Positions 8,200-18,168 of a DNA stretch of 64,000 nt are shown piece after piece (the stretch's first letter is position 1; each line of letters starts with the position of its first letter). Below the pieces are notes generated by a model that saw only the letters and a program-made list of their open reading frames with translations, was not told the DNA's origin and made no database searches. The translations under genes and the position numbers were made by a program. This DNA is from Pelomonas sp965229315 (lineage in GTDB: Bacteria; Pseudomonadota; Gammaproteobacteria; Burkholderiales; Burkholderiaceae_C), in the NCBI RefSeq assembly GCF_965229315.1, contig NZ_CBDDJA010000002.1:806001-870000 (forward strand), written 5' to 3'.

Positions 8200-8235
8200 G
8201 GACAGAGCGACTCGCTCCGCTCGGGCGGTCTGTCC
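8200..8235 (-). terminator. Inverted repeat downstream of msrB
   Basis: GGACAGA (8200-8206) and TCTGTCC (8229-8235) flank a GC-rich core that can itself pair (GAGCG with CGCTC). It sits between the end of msrB and the start of yciB on the minus strand. There is no T tract, so this is a possible rather than clear terminator. Confidence 0.4.
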
Positions 8236-8241
8236 CCGAGT

Positions 8242-8661
8242 TCAAGGATTGTCCCCGACGAAATCGATGGCCGCCGAATTGATGCAGAAGCGCTCGCCGG
8301 TGGGCTCGGGGCCGTCGGGGAAGACGTGGCCCAGGTGCGAGCCGCAGGTGTTGCAGCGCACTTCCACGCGCACCATGCCGTGGCTGCGGTCGACGATGCG
8401 CTCGACCACCTCGCTGTTCACCGGCGCCCAGTAGCTGGGCCAGCCGCAGCCGGCGTCGAACTTGGTGTCGGCCTCGAACAGCGGCGTGCCGCAGCCGACG
8501 CAGTTGTAGTGGCCGTCCTTGAAATGGTCCCAGTACTTGCCGGTGAAGGCGCGCTCCGTCGCCGCCTGGCGGGCGACCTGGTATTGCATCGGGTCCAGTT
8601 GCTCACGCCATTCGGCATCGGTCTTCTGGACGGGGTAGGGCTTGTCGGATGCTTGGCTCAT
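8242..8661 (-). CDS. msrB: Peptide-methionine (R)-S-oxide reductase
   Basis: Reduces the R form of methionine sulfoxide in proteins. The 139 residues contain two zinc-binding CxxC pairs (CVGCG about 54-57 and CNTCG about 103-106), the block FDAGCGWPSYW and the catalytic-site RFCINSAAIDF with its Cys. The start is the ATG at 8659-8661 (complement); the open frame extends further but lies inside selO. ATGA overlap (8658-8661) couples it to selO, so the two redox-related functions are co-expressed. Confidence 0.96.
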   Translation of the reverse strand: MSQASDKPYPVQKTDAEWREQLDPMQYQVARQAATERAFTGKYWDHFKDGHYNCVGCGTPLFEADTKFDAGCGWPSYWAPVNSEVVERIVDRSHGMVRVEVRCNTCGSHLGHVFPDGPEPTGERFCINSAAIDFVGDNP

Positions 8662-10124
8662 GATGAACAGGAGACTTCGAGGGTTTGGGCCCAGTCGGGC
8701 GGGAGGGCCGCATCGCTGGGGAGAACCGGTTCGTCGAACGGGCGGCTCAGAACTTTCAGCAGCCGGTCGATCTCGCTGAAGTCGCCGTGCTGTGCTGCAC
8801 GGATCGCGCCTTCGGCGAGGTGGTTGCGCAGCACCACGGCGGGATTGGTGGCCAGCATGCGGGCTTCGACACCGGTCTCGCGTGCGGCGCGCTCGCGCCA
8901 GCGCACCAGCCAGGCGTCCAGCGCGGCGCGGTCGATGAAGAGGTCGCGCAGCGGCTCGGCATCGGTGTGTGCGCGCGACAGGCAGCGAAAGCTCAGCGTG
9001 AAGTCGGCGCGGGACGCGGCCATCAGCTTCAGGAAATCGTCGGCCAGTTGCTGGTCGCCATCGTCCGCCGTCGCGAGGCCCAGCTTGGCGCACATGCGGC
9101 CGACCATCTGGCTGGCGAAGCGCTCGCGGAAGGCCTCGACGGCGCCGAGCAGCCGTTCGGTCGCCGCCTCAGTCTCGGCCTCGGTGCCGACGGGCAGCAG
9201 CGGCAGCAGGGCCTGCGCCAGCGCATGCAGGTTCCAGAACGCCACGGACGGCTGGCGCGCATAGGCGTAGCGGCCGCGGTCGTCGCTGTGGTTGCAGACG
9301 TGGCCGGGGTCGAACGCGTCCATGAAGCCGAAGGGACCGTAGTCCAGCGTCAGGCCCAGCATGGACATGTTGTCCGTGTTCATGACGCCGTGGCAGAAGC
9401 CGATGGCCTGCCAGTGCGCGACGAGGTCGGCCGTCTGCAGCGCCACCTTGCGCAGCAGCGCGACGGCAGGCTCCGGCGCGTCGGCGCATTCGGGCGCGTG
9501 GTGGGCGATGAAGAAGTCGGCCAGGCGCCTCAGCGCCTCGAGCTGATCGTGGTGGGCGAAGTGCTCGAAGTGGCCGAAGCGAATAAAGCTGGGCGCCACA
9601 CGCGTGACGATGGCGGCCGTCTCCACCGTCTCGCGGCGGACGGGCAGGCGCGAGCCGGTGATGCACAGCGCGCGCGTCGTCGGCACGCCCAAGGCGGCCA
9701 TCGCCTCGGAGCACAGGAACTCGCGGATGGACGAGCGCAGCACCGCACGGCCGTCGCCGCGGCGCGAGTAGGGCGTCATGCCGCCGCCCTTGAGCTGCAG
9801 CTCCTGCGGGCCGTGGGGCGTCTCCGCTTCGCCCAGCCACAGCGCGCGGCCGTCACCCAGCTGGCCGGCCCACACGCCGAACTGGTGGCCGCTGTAGACC
9901 GACGCCAGCGGCCGCATGCCGGGCCATGTCGCACCGCCGGAGAAGGCCTGCAGGGCGTCGGGTTCCGAGGCCCAGCCGGCCGGCCAGCCCAGCAGCTCAG
10001 CGCAGGCCGCGCTCTGCGCCACCCAGTGTGGGTCGGGCAGGCCTTGCGCGTGCAGTTCGGTGAAGAACTCGGGGCCCAACGTGGCAAAGCGATTGCTCCA
10101 GGCGAGGCTGTCCAGCGGTGTCAT
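8658..10124 (-). CDS. selO: Protein adenylyltransferase SelO (YdiU/UPF0061)
   Basis: A 488-residue pseudokinase-fold enzyme of the SelO family, which transfers AMP rather than phosphate to protein Ser/Thr/Tyr. Visible family blocks include YSGHQFGVWAGQLGDGRA, ELQLKGGGMTPYSRRGDGRAV, SSIREFLCSEAM, GVMNTDNMSMLGLTLDYGP and FMDAFDPGHVCNHSDD. The C-terminus ends EVSCSS with an ordinary stop after it, so there is no selenocysteine as in animal SelO. E. coli SelO AMPylates redox proteins, which fits co-transcription with msrB. Confidence 0.95.
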   Translation of the reverse strand: MTPLDSLAWSNRFATLGPEFFTELHAQGLPDPHWVAQSAACAELLGWPAGWASEPDALQAFSGGATWPGMRPLASVYSGHQFGVWAGQLGDGRALWLGEAETPHGPQELQLKGGGMTPYSRRGDGRAVLRSSIREFLCSEAMAALGVPTTRALCITGSRLPVRRETVETAAIVTRVAPSFIRFGHFEHFAHHDQLEALRRLADFFIAHHAPECADAPEPAVALLRKVALQTADLVAHWQAIGFCHGVMNTDNMSMLGLTLDYGPFGFMDAFDPGHVCNHSDDRGRYAYARQPSVAFWNLHALAQALLPLLPVGTEAETEAATERLLGAVEAFRERFASQMVGRMCAKLGLATADDGDQQLADDFLKLMAASRADFTLSFRCLSRAHTDAEPLRDLFIDRAALDAWLVRWRERAARETGVEARMLATNPAVVLRNHLAEGAIRAAQHGDFSEIDRLLKVLSRPFDEPVLPSDAALPPDWAQTLEVSCSS

Positions 10125-10258
10125 CGCACCAGTTTAGTGATTGACCTCAAGGCCTGAAGTTCCTGGGTGTTTCCCCGGGGGCAAAGGGTCGCGGGTGTGA
10201 CGGCCGACGGCGGAAAGCGCGGGCTAGACTGGGTCGATAAAACCGGCAGGAGACAAGC

Positions 10259-11905
<1,647 letters not shown>

Positions 11906-11995
11906 AAGGCGGTTTGTGCCGGGTTAGCCCGGGACCGCCGCCGCTGCGAGCTGGATTAACTTTCGTTCACATTACAACCACCCCTGGAGACAAGC

Positions 11996-13249
11996 ATGTT
12001 CGATTTCACCTCGGCCCGTTTCCCCCTGCGAGCACTGACCGCAGCCGCGGCATTGGCGCTGGCCGCTGGCGCCGCACACGCTCAAAAGGGCGAGACGGTC
12101 AAGCTGGCCTACATCGACGCGCTGTCCGGCCTGATGGGCCCGGTGGGGCAGAACCAGGTCAAGACCTTCCAGTTCCTGGCCGAGAAGTTCAACAAGAGCA
12201 ACCCGGCCGGCGTGAAGTTCGAGGTCGTCACCTTCGACAACAAGCTCAGCCCCGCCGAGTCGCTGAACCTGCTGAAGGCCGCGGCCGACCAGGGCATCCG
12301 CTACATCATGCAGGGCAACGGTTCCAGCGTCGCGCTGGCGCTGGCCGACGCCGTGCAAAAGCACAACGACCGCAACCCCGGCAAGGAAATCATTTACCTG
12401 AACTACTCGGCGGTGGACCCCGACCTGACGAACAGCAAGTGCAGCTACTGGCACTTCCGCTTCGACGCCGACACGTCCATGAAGATGGAAGCGCTGACCA
12501 CCTTCATGAAGGACCAGCCCGATGTCAAGAAGGTCTACCTGCTGAACCAGAACTATGCGCACGGCCACCAGGTGGCCAAGTACGCCAAGGAGATGCTGGC
12601 CCGCAAGCGCCCGGACGTGCAGGTCGTCGGCGAAGACCTGCACCCGCTGGCCCAGGTGCGCGACTTCGCGCCCTACGTCGCCAAGATCAAGGCCAGTGGC
12701 GCCGACACGGTCATCACCGGCAACTGGGGTTCCGACCTGGCGCTGCTCGTGAAGGCCGCCAACGAGGCCGGCTACAACGGCAAGTTCTTCACCTACTACA
12801 CCGGCGTCACCGGCACGCCCACGGCGCTGGGCACCGGCGGCGCGGGTCGTGTCTACCAAGTGGCCTACAGCCACTACAACATGGGCGGCGAGCCGCAGAA
12901 GCTGGCCAACGAGTTCAAGGCCAAGTTCAACGACGACATGTACACCATGAGCGTGGACCACATCTACCTGATGCTGAGCCAGGCCATGGCCAATGCCAAG
13001 TCCACCGACCCGGTCAAGGTCGCTGCGGCGCTGGAAGGCCTGACCGTCAAGAGCTTCAATGGCGACGTGACGATGCGCAAGTCCGACCACCAGTTGCAGC
13101 AGGCGCTGTACATCTCGGTCTGGCAGAAGGCCGATGCGAAGTACCCCTACAGCCCCGAGAACACGGGCATGACGCTGGCGCCGGTGAAGCAGTACGAGAG
13201 CTACGTCTCGTCCACGCCCACCTCCTGCCAGATGAAGAGGCCTGGCTGA
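11996..13249 (+). CDS. Liv-type ABC transporter substrate-binding protein
   Basis: A periplasmic binding protein of 417 residues with a signal peptide (about 1-30, AAGAAHAQ). The type I fold begins VKLAYIDALSGLMGPVGQNQV and continues with FEVVTFDNKLSPAESLNLL and RYIMQGNGSSVALAL. It belongs to the branched-chain amino acid (LivJ/LivK) family. The mature protein ends with Pro/Ser/Thr and Cys residues (SSTPTSCQM). It is the first transporter gene after the acyl-CoA ligase. The ligand may be an amino acid, but the clade also includes aromatic and aliphatic acid binders. Confidence 0.9.
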   Translation: MFDFTSARFPLRALTAAAALALAAGAAHAQKGETVKLAYIDALSGLMGPVGQNQVKTFQFLAEKFNKSNPAGVKFEVVTFDNKLSPAESLNLLKAAADQGIRYIMQGNGSSVALALADAVQKHNDRNPGKEIIYLNYSAVDPDLTNSKCSYWHFRFDADTSMKMEALTTFMKDQPDVKKVYLLNQNYAHGHQVAKYAKEMLARKRPDVQVVGEDLHPLAQVRDFAPYVAKIKASGADTVITGNWGSDLALLVKAANEAGYNGKFFTYYTGVTGTPTALGTGGAGRVYQVAYSHYNMGGEPQKLANEFKAKFNDDMYTMSVDHIYLMLSQAMANAKSTDPVKVAAALEGLTVKSFNGDVTMRKSDHQLQQALYISVWQKADAKYPYSPENTGMTLAPVKQYESYVSSTPTSCQMKRPG

Positions 13250-13301
13250 GCGGTCGGCCCATCTTGCTACTGCGCGGGCCGATCTCGGGCTCGTGGTGCT
13301 C

Positions 13302-13319
13302 GCCGTACGGGAGTACGGC
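13302..13319. other. Hairpin in the binding-protein/permease gap
   Basis: The 163-bp gap 13250-13412 contains a perfect inverted repeat, GCCGTAC (13302-13308) and GTACGGC (13313-13319), around GGGA, in a CTCG-rich stretch. It has no T tract. Such a hairpin could trim or stabilise the mRNA so that the binding protein is made in excess, but that is only inferred. Confidence 0.5.
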
Positions 13320-13412
13320 TGCTCGCCTCGAACCCGACCTCGACCCGCTCGCTACGCAATCTGAGCCAACCGCTGCCCCTGTTTTACAACGTTCGCCCTC
13401 GGGATCAGCTAC

Positions 13413-14429
13413 TTGGATCAAGTCTTCATCAACCTGCTGAACGGCCTGTCCTCCGGCCTGCTGCTGTTCATGCTCAGCTCCGGCCTCACGCTGATCTTCA
13501 GCATGATGGGCGTGCTGAACTTCGCGCACGCCAGCTTCTACATGGTGGGTGCCTACGTCGCCTACTCGCTGGTCGGCATCGTCGGCTTCTGGCTGGCGCT
13601 GCTGCTGGCGCCGCTGGCGGTGGGGCTGATGGGCGCGGGCTTCGAGCGCATCGCGCTGCGGCGCGTGCACAAGTTCGGCCACGTGCCGGAGCTGCTCATC
13701 ACGTTCGGCCTGTCGTACGTGGTGCTGGAGCTGGTGCAACTGGTCTGGGGTCGCACGGCCGTGCCGTTCACGCCGCCCGCACTGCTGGAAGGCTCGGCCT
13801 TCACCGTCGTCTCCCACGCGCAGCAAGGCATGTCGCTGATGCTGGGCAAGGCGCCGCCTGACGTCTGCGCCGCGGCGAGCTGTTCGACGTTCCCGGCCAC
13901 CAAGGCCTTCATGATGCTGGTGGCGCTGCTGATGCTGCTGGCGCTGTGGCTGCTGCTGACGCGCACCCGCGTGGGCTTGGTCATCCAGGCTTCGCTGACG
14001 CACCCGGAGATGGTCGAAGCGCTGGGCCACAACGTGCCGCGCGTGCTGATGCTGGTGTTCGGCAGCGGCTGCGCGCTGGCCGGGCTGGCCGGCGTCATCG
14101 GCGGCATCACCTTCGTGACCGAGCCCAACATGGCGGCCTTCATCGGCGCCATCATCTTCGTGGTGGTGGTCGTGGGCGGCATCGGCTCGCTGGCCGGCGC
14201 CTTCGTCGGTTCCATCGTCGTGGGTCTGCTGCAGACGCTGCCGCTGACCATCAACGGCTCGCTCGCCACCTTCCTGACCCACCTGGGCTTCACCGTCACG
14301 CAGGCCACGCCGGGCTACCCGCTGCTGCGCCTGACGATGGCCGAGGTGGCGCCCATCCTGCCTTACTTGCTGATGGTGCTGATCCTGATCTTCCGGCCCA
14401 AGGGCCTCCTGGGCACGCGCGAAGACTGA
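13413..14429 (+). CDS. livH: Liv-type ABC transporter permease, LivH-like
   Basis: The 338-residue inner-membrane permease starts at TTG 13413; the encoded start DQVFINLLNGLSSGLLLFML aligns with LivH N-termini and no ATG serves as well. It has about eight membrane helices and the LivH block LTLIFSMMGVLNFAHASFYM. Compared with E. coli LivH (308 residues) it carries an extra loop (about residues 125-160) containing two Cys (APPDVCAAASCST), probably periplasmic. It is spaced 4 bp from livM. Confidence 0.9.
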   Translation: MDQVFINLLNGLSSGLLLFMLSSGLTLIFSMMGVLNFAHASFYMVGAYVAYSLVGIVGFWLALLLAPLAVGLMGAGFERIALRRVHKFGHVPELLITFGLSYVVLELVQLVWGRTAVPFTPPALLEGSAFTVVSHAQQGMSLMLGKAPPDVCAAASCSTFPATKAFMMLVALLMLLALWLLLTRTRVGLVIQASLTHPEMVEALGHNVPRVLMLVFGSGCALAGLAGVIGGITFVTEPNMAAFIGAIIFVVVVVGGIGSLAGAFVGSIVVGLLQTLPLTINGSLATFLTHLGFTVTQATPGYPLLRLTMAEVAPILPYLLMVLILIFRPKGLLGTRED

Positions 14430-14433
14430 ACCG

Positions 14434-15732
14434 ATGAGCAAGTCCAAGGAATTCCATTTCAAGCCGTACAACGTCGGGCGCTGGGTCATCTGGGGCTTGT
14501 TCGCCCTGATCCTGCTCGTCGCGCCGCGCATCTGGACCAGCGGCCTCGCGCAGACCATGCTCACGCAGATGGGCATCGGCGTCATCGCCTGCCTGGCCTA
14601 CAACATCCTGCTGGGGCAGGGCGGCATGCTGAGCTTCGGCCACGCCGTCTACAGCGGCATGGGCGCCTTCCTCGCCATCCACACGCTGAACATGGCGGGT
14701 GCGGGCACGCTGGGCATCCCGGTCAGCCTGATCCCGCTCGTGGGCGGCCTGGCCGGCCTCGTCTTCGCGGCATTGCTGGGCTACATCTCCACCAAGAAGT
14801 CCGGCACGCCGTTCGCGATGATCACGCTGGGCATCGGCGAACTGGTCTACGCGCTGGCGCTGATGCTGCCCGAGTTCTCGGGCGGCGAGGGCGGTGTGTC
14901 CAGCAACCGCGTCATCGGCCAGCCGGTCATGGGCATCACGTTCGGGCCGCAGATCCAGGTCTACTACCTCGCGGCCGTCTACTGCTTCATCTGCACGGCC
15001 GCCATGTTCGCGCTGACGCGCACGCCGCTGGGCCGCATGCTCAACGCGGTGCGCGACAACCCCGAGCGTGTCGAGTTCGTGGGCTACGACACGCACTGGG
15101 TGCGCTTCATGGCCTTCACGATCTCGGGCTTCTTTGCCGGCATCGCCGGCGGCCTGGGCGCCATCAACACCGAGATCGTCAACGGCAGCGATGCGCTGCA
15201 CGCGGCGCGCTCCGGCGCCTACCTGCTGTTCACGTTCCTCGGCGGCGCGACCTTCTTCTTCGGTCCCATCATCGGCGCCGTGCTGATGGTGTTCTGCGGC
15301 GTGATGCTGGCGGAGCTGACCAAGGCCTGGCTGCTCTACCTGGGCCTGATCTTCCTGTTCATGGTCATGTATGCGCCGGGGGGCTTTGCCAGCCTCATCC
15401 TGATGAACCTGCGCGTCGCCGCGTTCGGCCGGCTCAAGGCGATCTGGACGTCCTACCTCGCGCTGGCCGGCACCGCGCTGGTGGCGCTGGTGGGCGCGGC
15501 GACCATGATCGAGATGCTGTACCACCGCCAGCTCAACGAGGCGCTGGGGCCGCAGCTGCGCTTCATGGGCGCCACGCTCAACAGCGCGGGGCTGGACGCC
15601 TGGTTCGGCGCCGGCCTGCTGGTCGTCGTCGGCGTGGCGCTGTTCGAGCTGGTGCGCCGCCACTACGTGAACGAGTGGGGCGAGATCCAGGAAGACATCG
15701 AGAAGGAAATCAAGCGGAGGGAAGCGCTGTGA
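14434..15732 (+). CDS. livM: Liv-type ABC transporter permease, LivM-like with extended C-terminus
   Basis: The 432-residue membrane permease includes the LivM block NILLGQGGMLSFGHAVYSGMG and later RMLNAVRDNPERVEFVGYD, with about nine to ten helices. After the family core (about residue 320) there is an added segment with two more hydrophobic stretches (ALAGTALVALVGA and FGAGLLVVVGVALF) and a charged tail EDIEKEIKRREAL. The tail is rich in Glu and Lys and probably cytoplasmic. The stop codon overlaps the livG start (GTGA 15729-15732). Confidence 0.9.
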   Translation: MSKSKEFHFKPYNVGRWVIWGLFALILLVAPRIWTSGLAQTMLTQMGIGVIACLAYNILLGQGGMLSFGHAVYSGMGAFLAIHTLNMAGAGTLGIPVSLIPLVGGLAGLVFAALLGYISTKKSGTPFAMITLGIGELVYALALMLPEFSGGEGGVSSNRVIGQPVMGITFGPQIQVYYLAAVYCFICTAAMFALTRTPLGRMLNAVRDNPERVEFVGYDTHWVRFMAFTISGFFAGIAGGLGAINTEIVNGSDALHAARSGAYLLFTFLGGATFFFGPIIGAVLMVFCGVMLAELTKAWLLYLGLIFLFMVMYAPGGFASLILMNLRVAAFGRLKAIWTSYLALAGTALVALVGAATMIEMLYHRQLNEALGPQLRFMGATLNSAGLDAWFGAGLLVVVGVALFELVRRHYVNEWGEIQEDIEKEIKRREAL

Positions 15733-16505
15733 GCAGCACCCATGCCCTCGAGCTGCGCGACGTGCGCAAGAGTTTCGGCAAGAGCGAAATCATCCGCGGC
15801 GCCAAGCTGGCCGTGCAGGCCGGCGAACGTGTCGCCATCATCGGCCCCAACGGCGCGGGAAAAAGCACGCTGTTCAACCTGATCAGCGGCCGCTTCGCGC
15901 CCACGTCCGGCGAGATTCACCTGCACGGCAAGCGCATCGACGGCAAGAAGCCCTACGAGATCAACCGCCAGGGCCTGTCGCGCAGCTTCCAGGTGTCCAA
16001 CCTGTTCACGCGGCTGTCGGTGTTCGAGAACATCCGCTGCGCCGTGCTGTGGAGCCTGGGCCACCGCTATGCATTCTGGAAGTTCCTCGCCGACCTGGAT
16101 GATGCCAACGAGCGCAGCGAGCAGATCCTGGAGATGATCAAGCTCGACAAGAAGCGCGACGTGCTGGCCATGAACCTCACCTACGCCGAGGCGCGGGCGC
16201 TGGAGATCGGCATCACCATCGCGGGCGGCTCCAGCGTCATCCTGCTGGACGAACCCACGGCCGGCATGAGCAAGAGCGAGACCAAGCGCTTCATCCAGCT
16301 CATTCGCGACGTGACCGTGGGCAAGACGCTGCTGACCGTGGAGCACGACATGGGCGTCGTGTTCGGCCTGGCCGACAAGATCGCCGTGCTGGTCTACGGC
16401 GAGGTCATCGCCTTCGACACGCCGGACGCCGTGCGGGCGAATCCGCGCGTGCAGGAGGCCTACCTCGGCTCGGTCCTGGCCGAAACGCAAGCGGCGGCAG
16501 CATGA
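15729..16505 (+). CDS. livG: Liv-type ABC transporter ATPase, LivG-like, with altered signature motif
   Basis: The 258-residue ATPase starts at GTG 15729, overlapping the livM stop, with GGAGGG (15717-15722) upstream. Walker A GPNGAGKST (39-47), Walker B VILLDEP and switch His VEHD are intact. The family signature, usually of the form YGxQR, reads LTYAEARALEI (150-160), with Ala153 where the second Gly of LSGGQ belongs. In an ABC dimer this signature faces the Walker A of the partner LivF, which is also altered. The deviation may be normal for this subfamily, but it predicts one weak ATP site. Confidence 0.92.
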   Translation: MSSTHALELRDVRKSFGKSEIIRGAKLAVQAGERVAIIGPNGAGKSTLFNLISGRFAPTSGEIHLHGKRIDGKKPYEINRQGLSRSFQVSNLFTRLSVFENIRCAVLWSLGHRYAFWKFLADLDDANERSEQILEMIKLDKKRDVLAMNLTYAEARALEIGITIAGGSSVILLDEPTAGMSKSETKRFIQLIRDVTVGKTLLTVEHDMGVVFGLADKIAVLVYGEVIAFDTPDAVRANPRVQEAYLGSVLAETQAAAA

Positions 16506-17212
16506 GCAGCGGACGTGAACTGAAACTGGACAACGTCCACGCCTTCTATGGCAAGAGCCACGTGCTGCACGGCGTCAGCCTGCAGGTGAACCCTGGCGAG
16601 ATCGTCAGCCTGCTGGGCCGCAACGGCGCGGGCCGCTCGACGATGGTCAAGACCATCATGGGGCAGGTCGACGCCAAGGGCTCGGTCAGGTTCGGCGACG
16701 TCGAGCTGGTGGGCCGCAAGGCCTACGAGATCGCGCACCTGGGCCTGGGCTACGTGCCCGAGAACCGCGACATCTTCCCCAAGCTCACGGTGCACCAGAA
16801 CCTGATGCTGGGCGAGAAGACGAAGAACAAGAAGCCGCGCTGGAGCTTCGAGGACATGTACCGCATGTTCCCGCGCCTGCAGGAACGCCAGCACACCGAG
16901 GCGGGCGTGCTGTCTGGCGGCGAGCAGCAGATGCTGACGCTGTGCCGCACGCTGATGGGCGACCCCGACCTCATCATGATCGACGAGCCGACCGAGGGCC
17001 TGGCGCCCAAGATCGTCGAGCTGGTGGCCGAGTACCTCAAGGAGCTGAAGAACCGCGGCATCGCGGTGCTGCTGGTGGAGCAGAAGCTGGCCATCGCGCT
17101 GGAGATTTCCGAGCGCTGCTACGTGATGGGCCATGGCCGCATCGTCTTTGAGGGCACGCCGGCCGAGCTGCGCGGCAATGCCTACGTCCGCAAGGAATGG
17201 CTGGAGGTGTAG
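16502..17212 (+). CDS. livF: Liv-type ABC transporter ATPase, LivF-like, with Walker A Lys to Arg
   Basis: A 236-residue ATPase whose Walker A reads GRNGAGRST (39-47): Arg45 (codon CGC 16634-16636) replaces the Lys that normally binds the beta/gamma phosphates. The signature LSGGEQQ, Walker B LIMIDEP and D-loop are normal. The switch residue is Gln (VEQK), as in E. coli LivF. ATGA overlap (16502-16505) couples it to livG. The importer therefore has one canonical ATP site (LivG Walker A with LivF signature) and one degenerate site. Confidence 0.92.
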   Translation: MSSGRELKLDNVHAFYGKSHVLHGVSLQVNPGEIVSLLGRNGAGRSTMVKTIMGQVDAKGSVRFGDVELVGRKAYEIAHLGLGYVPENRDIFPKLTVHQNLMLGEKTKNKKPRWSFEDMYRMFPRLQERQHTEAGVLSGGEQQMLTLCRTLMGDPDLIMIDEPTEGLAPKIVELVAEYLKELKNRGIAVLLVEQKLAIALEISERCYVMGHGRIVFEGTPAELRGNAYVRKEWLEV

Positions 17213-17244
17213 GCCGGGGGCGTCGCGTCCTGGACGCCAAAAGA

Positions 17245-17268
17245 AAACGGCGCCGCAAGGCGCCGTTT
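17245..17268. terminator. Bidirectional terminator between livF and a PEP-CTERM gene
   Basis: AAACGGCGCC (17245-17254) pairs with GGCGCCGTTT (17259-17268) around a GCAA loop. It serves the convergent genes on both sides. Confidence 0.85.
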
Positions 17269-17292
17269 GCACGTGAGACGGCTGACGGCCGG

Positions 17293-17844
17293 TCAGCGCT
17301 GGCCGAACTGGCGGCGGCGCACCACAGCCAAGCCTGCGAGGCCCAGGGCCATCAGCAGGTACGTCTGCACTTCGGGTACCGCCGTTGTGATGCTCGGGCC
17401 GGCAATGGTCGTGCTGTAGGCGCCGGCATCGGGCAGGTCAAAACCGGTGACCACGTAGATGTAGGTCGTGCCAGCGGTCAAGGCGACTTCAAAGCCGGAC
17501 GCGTAGAAACTGTTGCCGAAGATCAGGTCGTCATTGGCAATCACGCCGTTGGATGTGGCATCGGCCGGGTTGAAGCTGCCTTGATACAGGAAGACGAACG
17601 AATCGAACGCCGCCGTCGTGTTGAAGATGTAGTCGCCGCTGAGCGACACCGTGAAGGTGTAGGCCGTGTACGGGTTGGCCGTGCCAACCCCGCTCAGGGC
17701 GGAGAAATCCTCCACGGCGCGATTGAAGGTGGGCGCGCCGGTGGTGCTGCCGGAGATGACCTGGAACGACACAGCGTGGGCCAGCGAGGCCACGGCATAG
17801 GACAGGACGATGGCCGCAGCCGATGCGAATGCACGGAGTTTCAT
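17293..17844 (-). CDS. PEP-CTERM-like surface protein with a PEV core motif
   Basis: The product has 183 residues. A signal peptide (about 1-24, SLAHA) precedes a beta-rich domain with FTVSLSGDYIFNTTAAFDSFVFLYQGSF, a pattern seen in small PEP-CTERM proteins. The C-terminal sorting signal has a hydrophobic helix (LLMALGLAGLAVV) and a basic end RRRQFGQR, but the cleavage motif reads VPEVQTY instead of VPEPxTY. The start ATG has AGGAGG on the minus strand just upstream. A change of the second Pro may affect exosortase recognition, or this variant may be tolerated. The function of the exported domain is unknown. Confidence 0.82.
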   Translation of the reverse strand: MKLRAFASAAAIVLSYAVASLAHAVSFQVISGSTTGAPTFNRAVEDFSALSGVGTANPYTAYTFTVSLSGDYIFNTTAAFDSFVFLYQGSFNPADATSNGVIANDDLIFGNSFYASGFEVALTAGTTYIYVVTGFDLPDAGAYSTTIAGPSITTAVPEVQTYLLMALGLAGLAVVRRRQFGQR

Positions 17845-18168
17845 GACAATTTCCTCCTCAAGACGCCAACGCTGGCCTGCTTCGGTTGGCTGGAATCGAC
17901 AAGGCCGGAATCAATGTAATGGAGCGAGGCTTGGCTCGCACCATGGGTTACCGCACCCACCCCCTGAATGAAGGTTGCCAAATCGTCGCCAAGTTAGGGG
18001 TCCCGCTGGAGGTGGCACCAGTTTGGACGAAATCTCCAAGGGTATCCCCTGAATTTCCCTGTTCGGGGCGCTTTTTGGTGCGCGTGCCGCGCGCCGTTCA
18101 CCGCTGCTGAAGACGCCAGATCGCTGTCACCAGGCTGTCGCGCTTCGGCTTCCGGCGCCTGCCCGGGC
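17845..18168. other. Intergenic region with no clear gene
   Basis: This 324-bp gap lies between a PEP-CTERM gene and a J-domain gene, both on the minus strand. A 75-codon plus-strand frame (17886-18110) has no homology that I recognise and no ribosome-binding site. The only candidate signal is the sigma-54-like site at 17976-17991. Confidence 0.5.
17976..17991 (-). promoter_or_regulatory. Possible sigma-54 promoter for the PEP-CTERM gene
   Basis: On the minus strand the site reads TGGCGACGATTTGGCA: GG and GC separated by ten bases, close to the TGGCACG-N4-TTGCA consensus (-12 element 4 of 5). It lies 132 bases upstream of the gene start. RpoN control of PEP-CTERM genes through PrsK/PrsR is known in related bacteria. 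Confidence 0.35.

Noticed and set aside
8658..8690. Selenocysteine in SelO (UGA readthrough into msrB)
   Set aside because: The TGA is the ATGA overlap with the msrB start; the protein already ends with CSS, and no SECIS-like hairpin is visible.
10090..10124. Alternative downstream starts for selO
   Set aside because: The first ATG gives the N-terminus MTPLDSLAWSNRFATLGPEF, which fits the family; later starts would remove conserved residues.
17886..18110. 75-codon plus-strand frame as a small gene
   Set aside because: No ribosome-binding site, no family resemblance, and it ends within the J-domain gene's downstream region.
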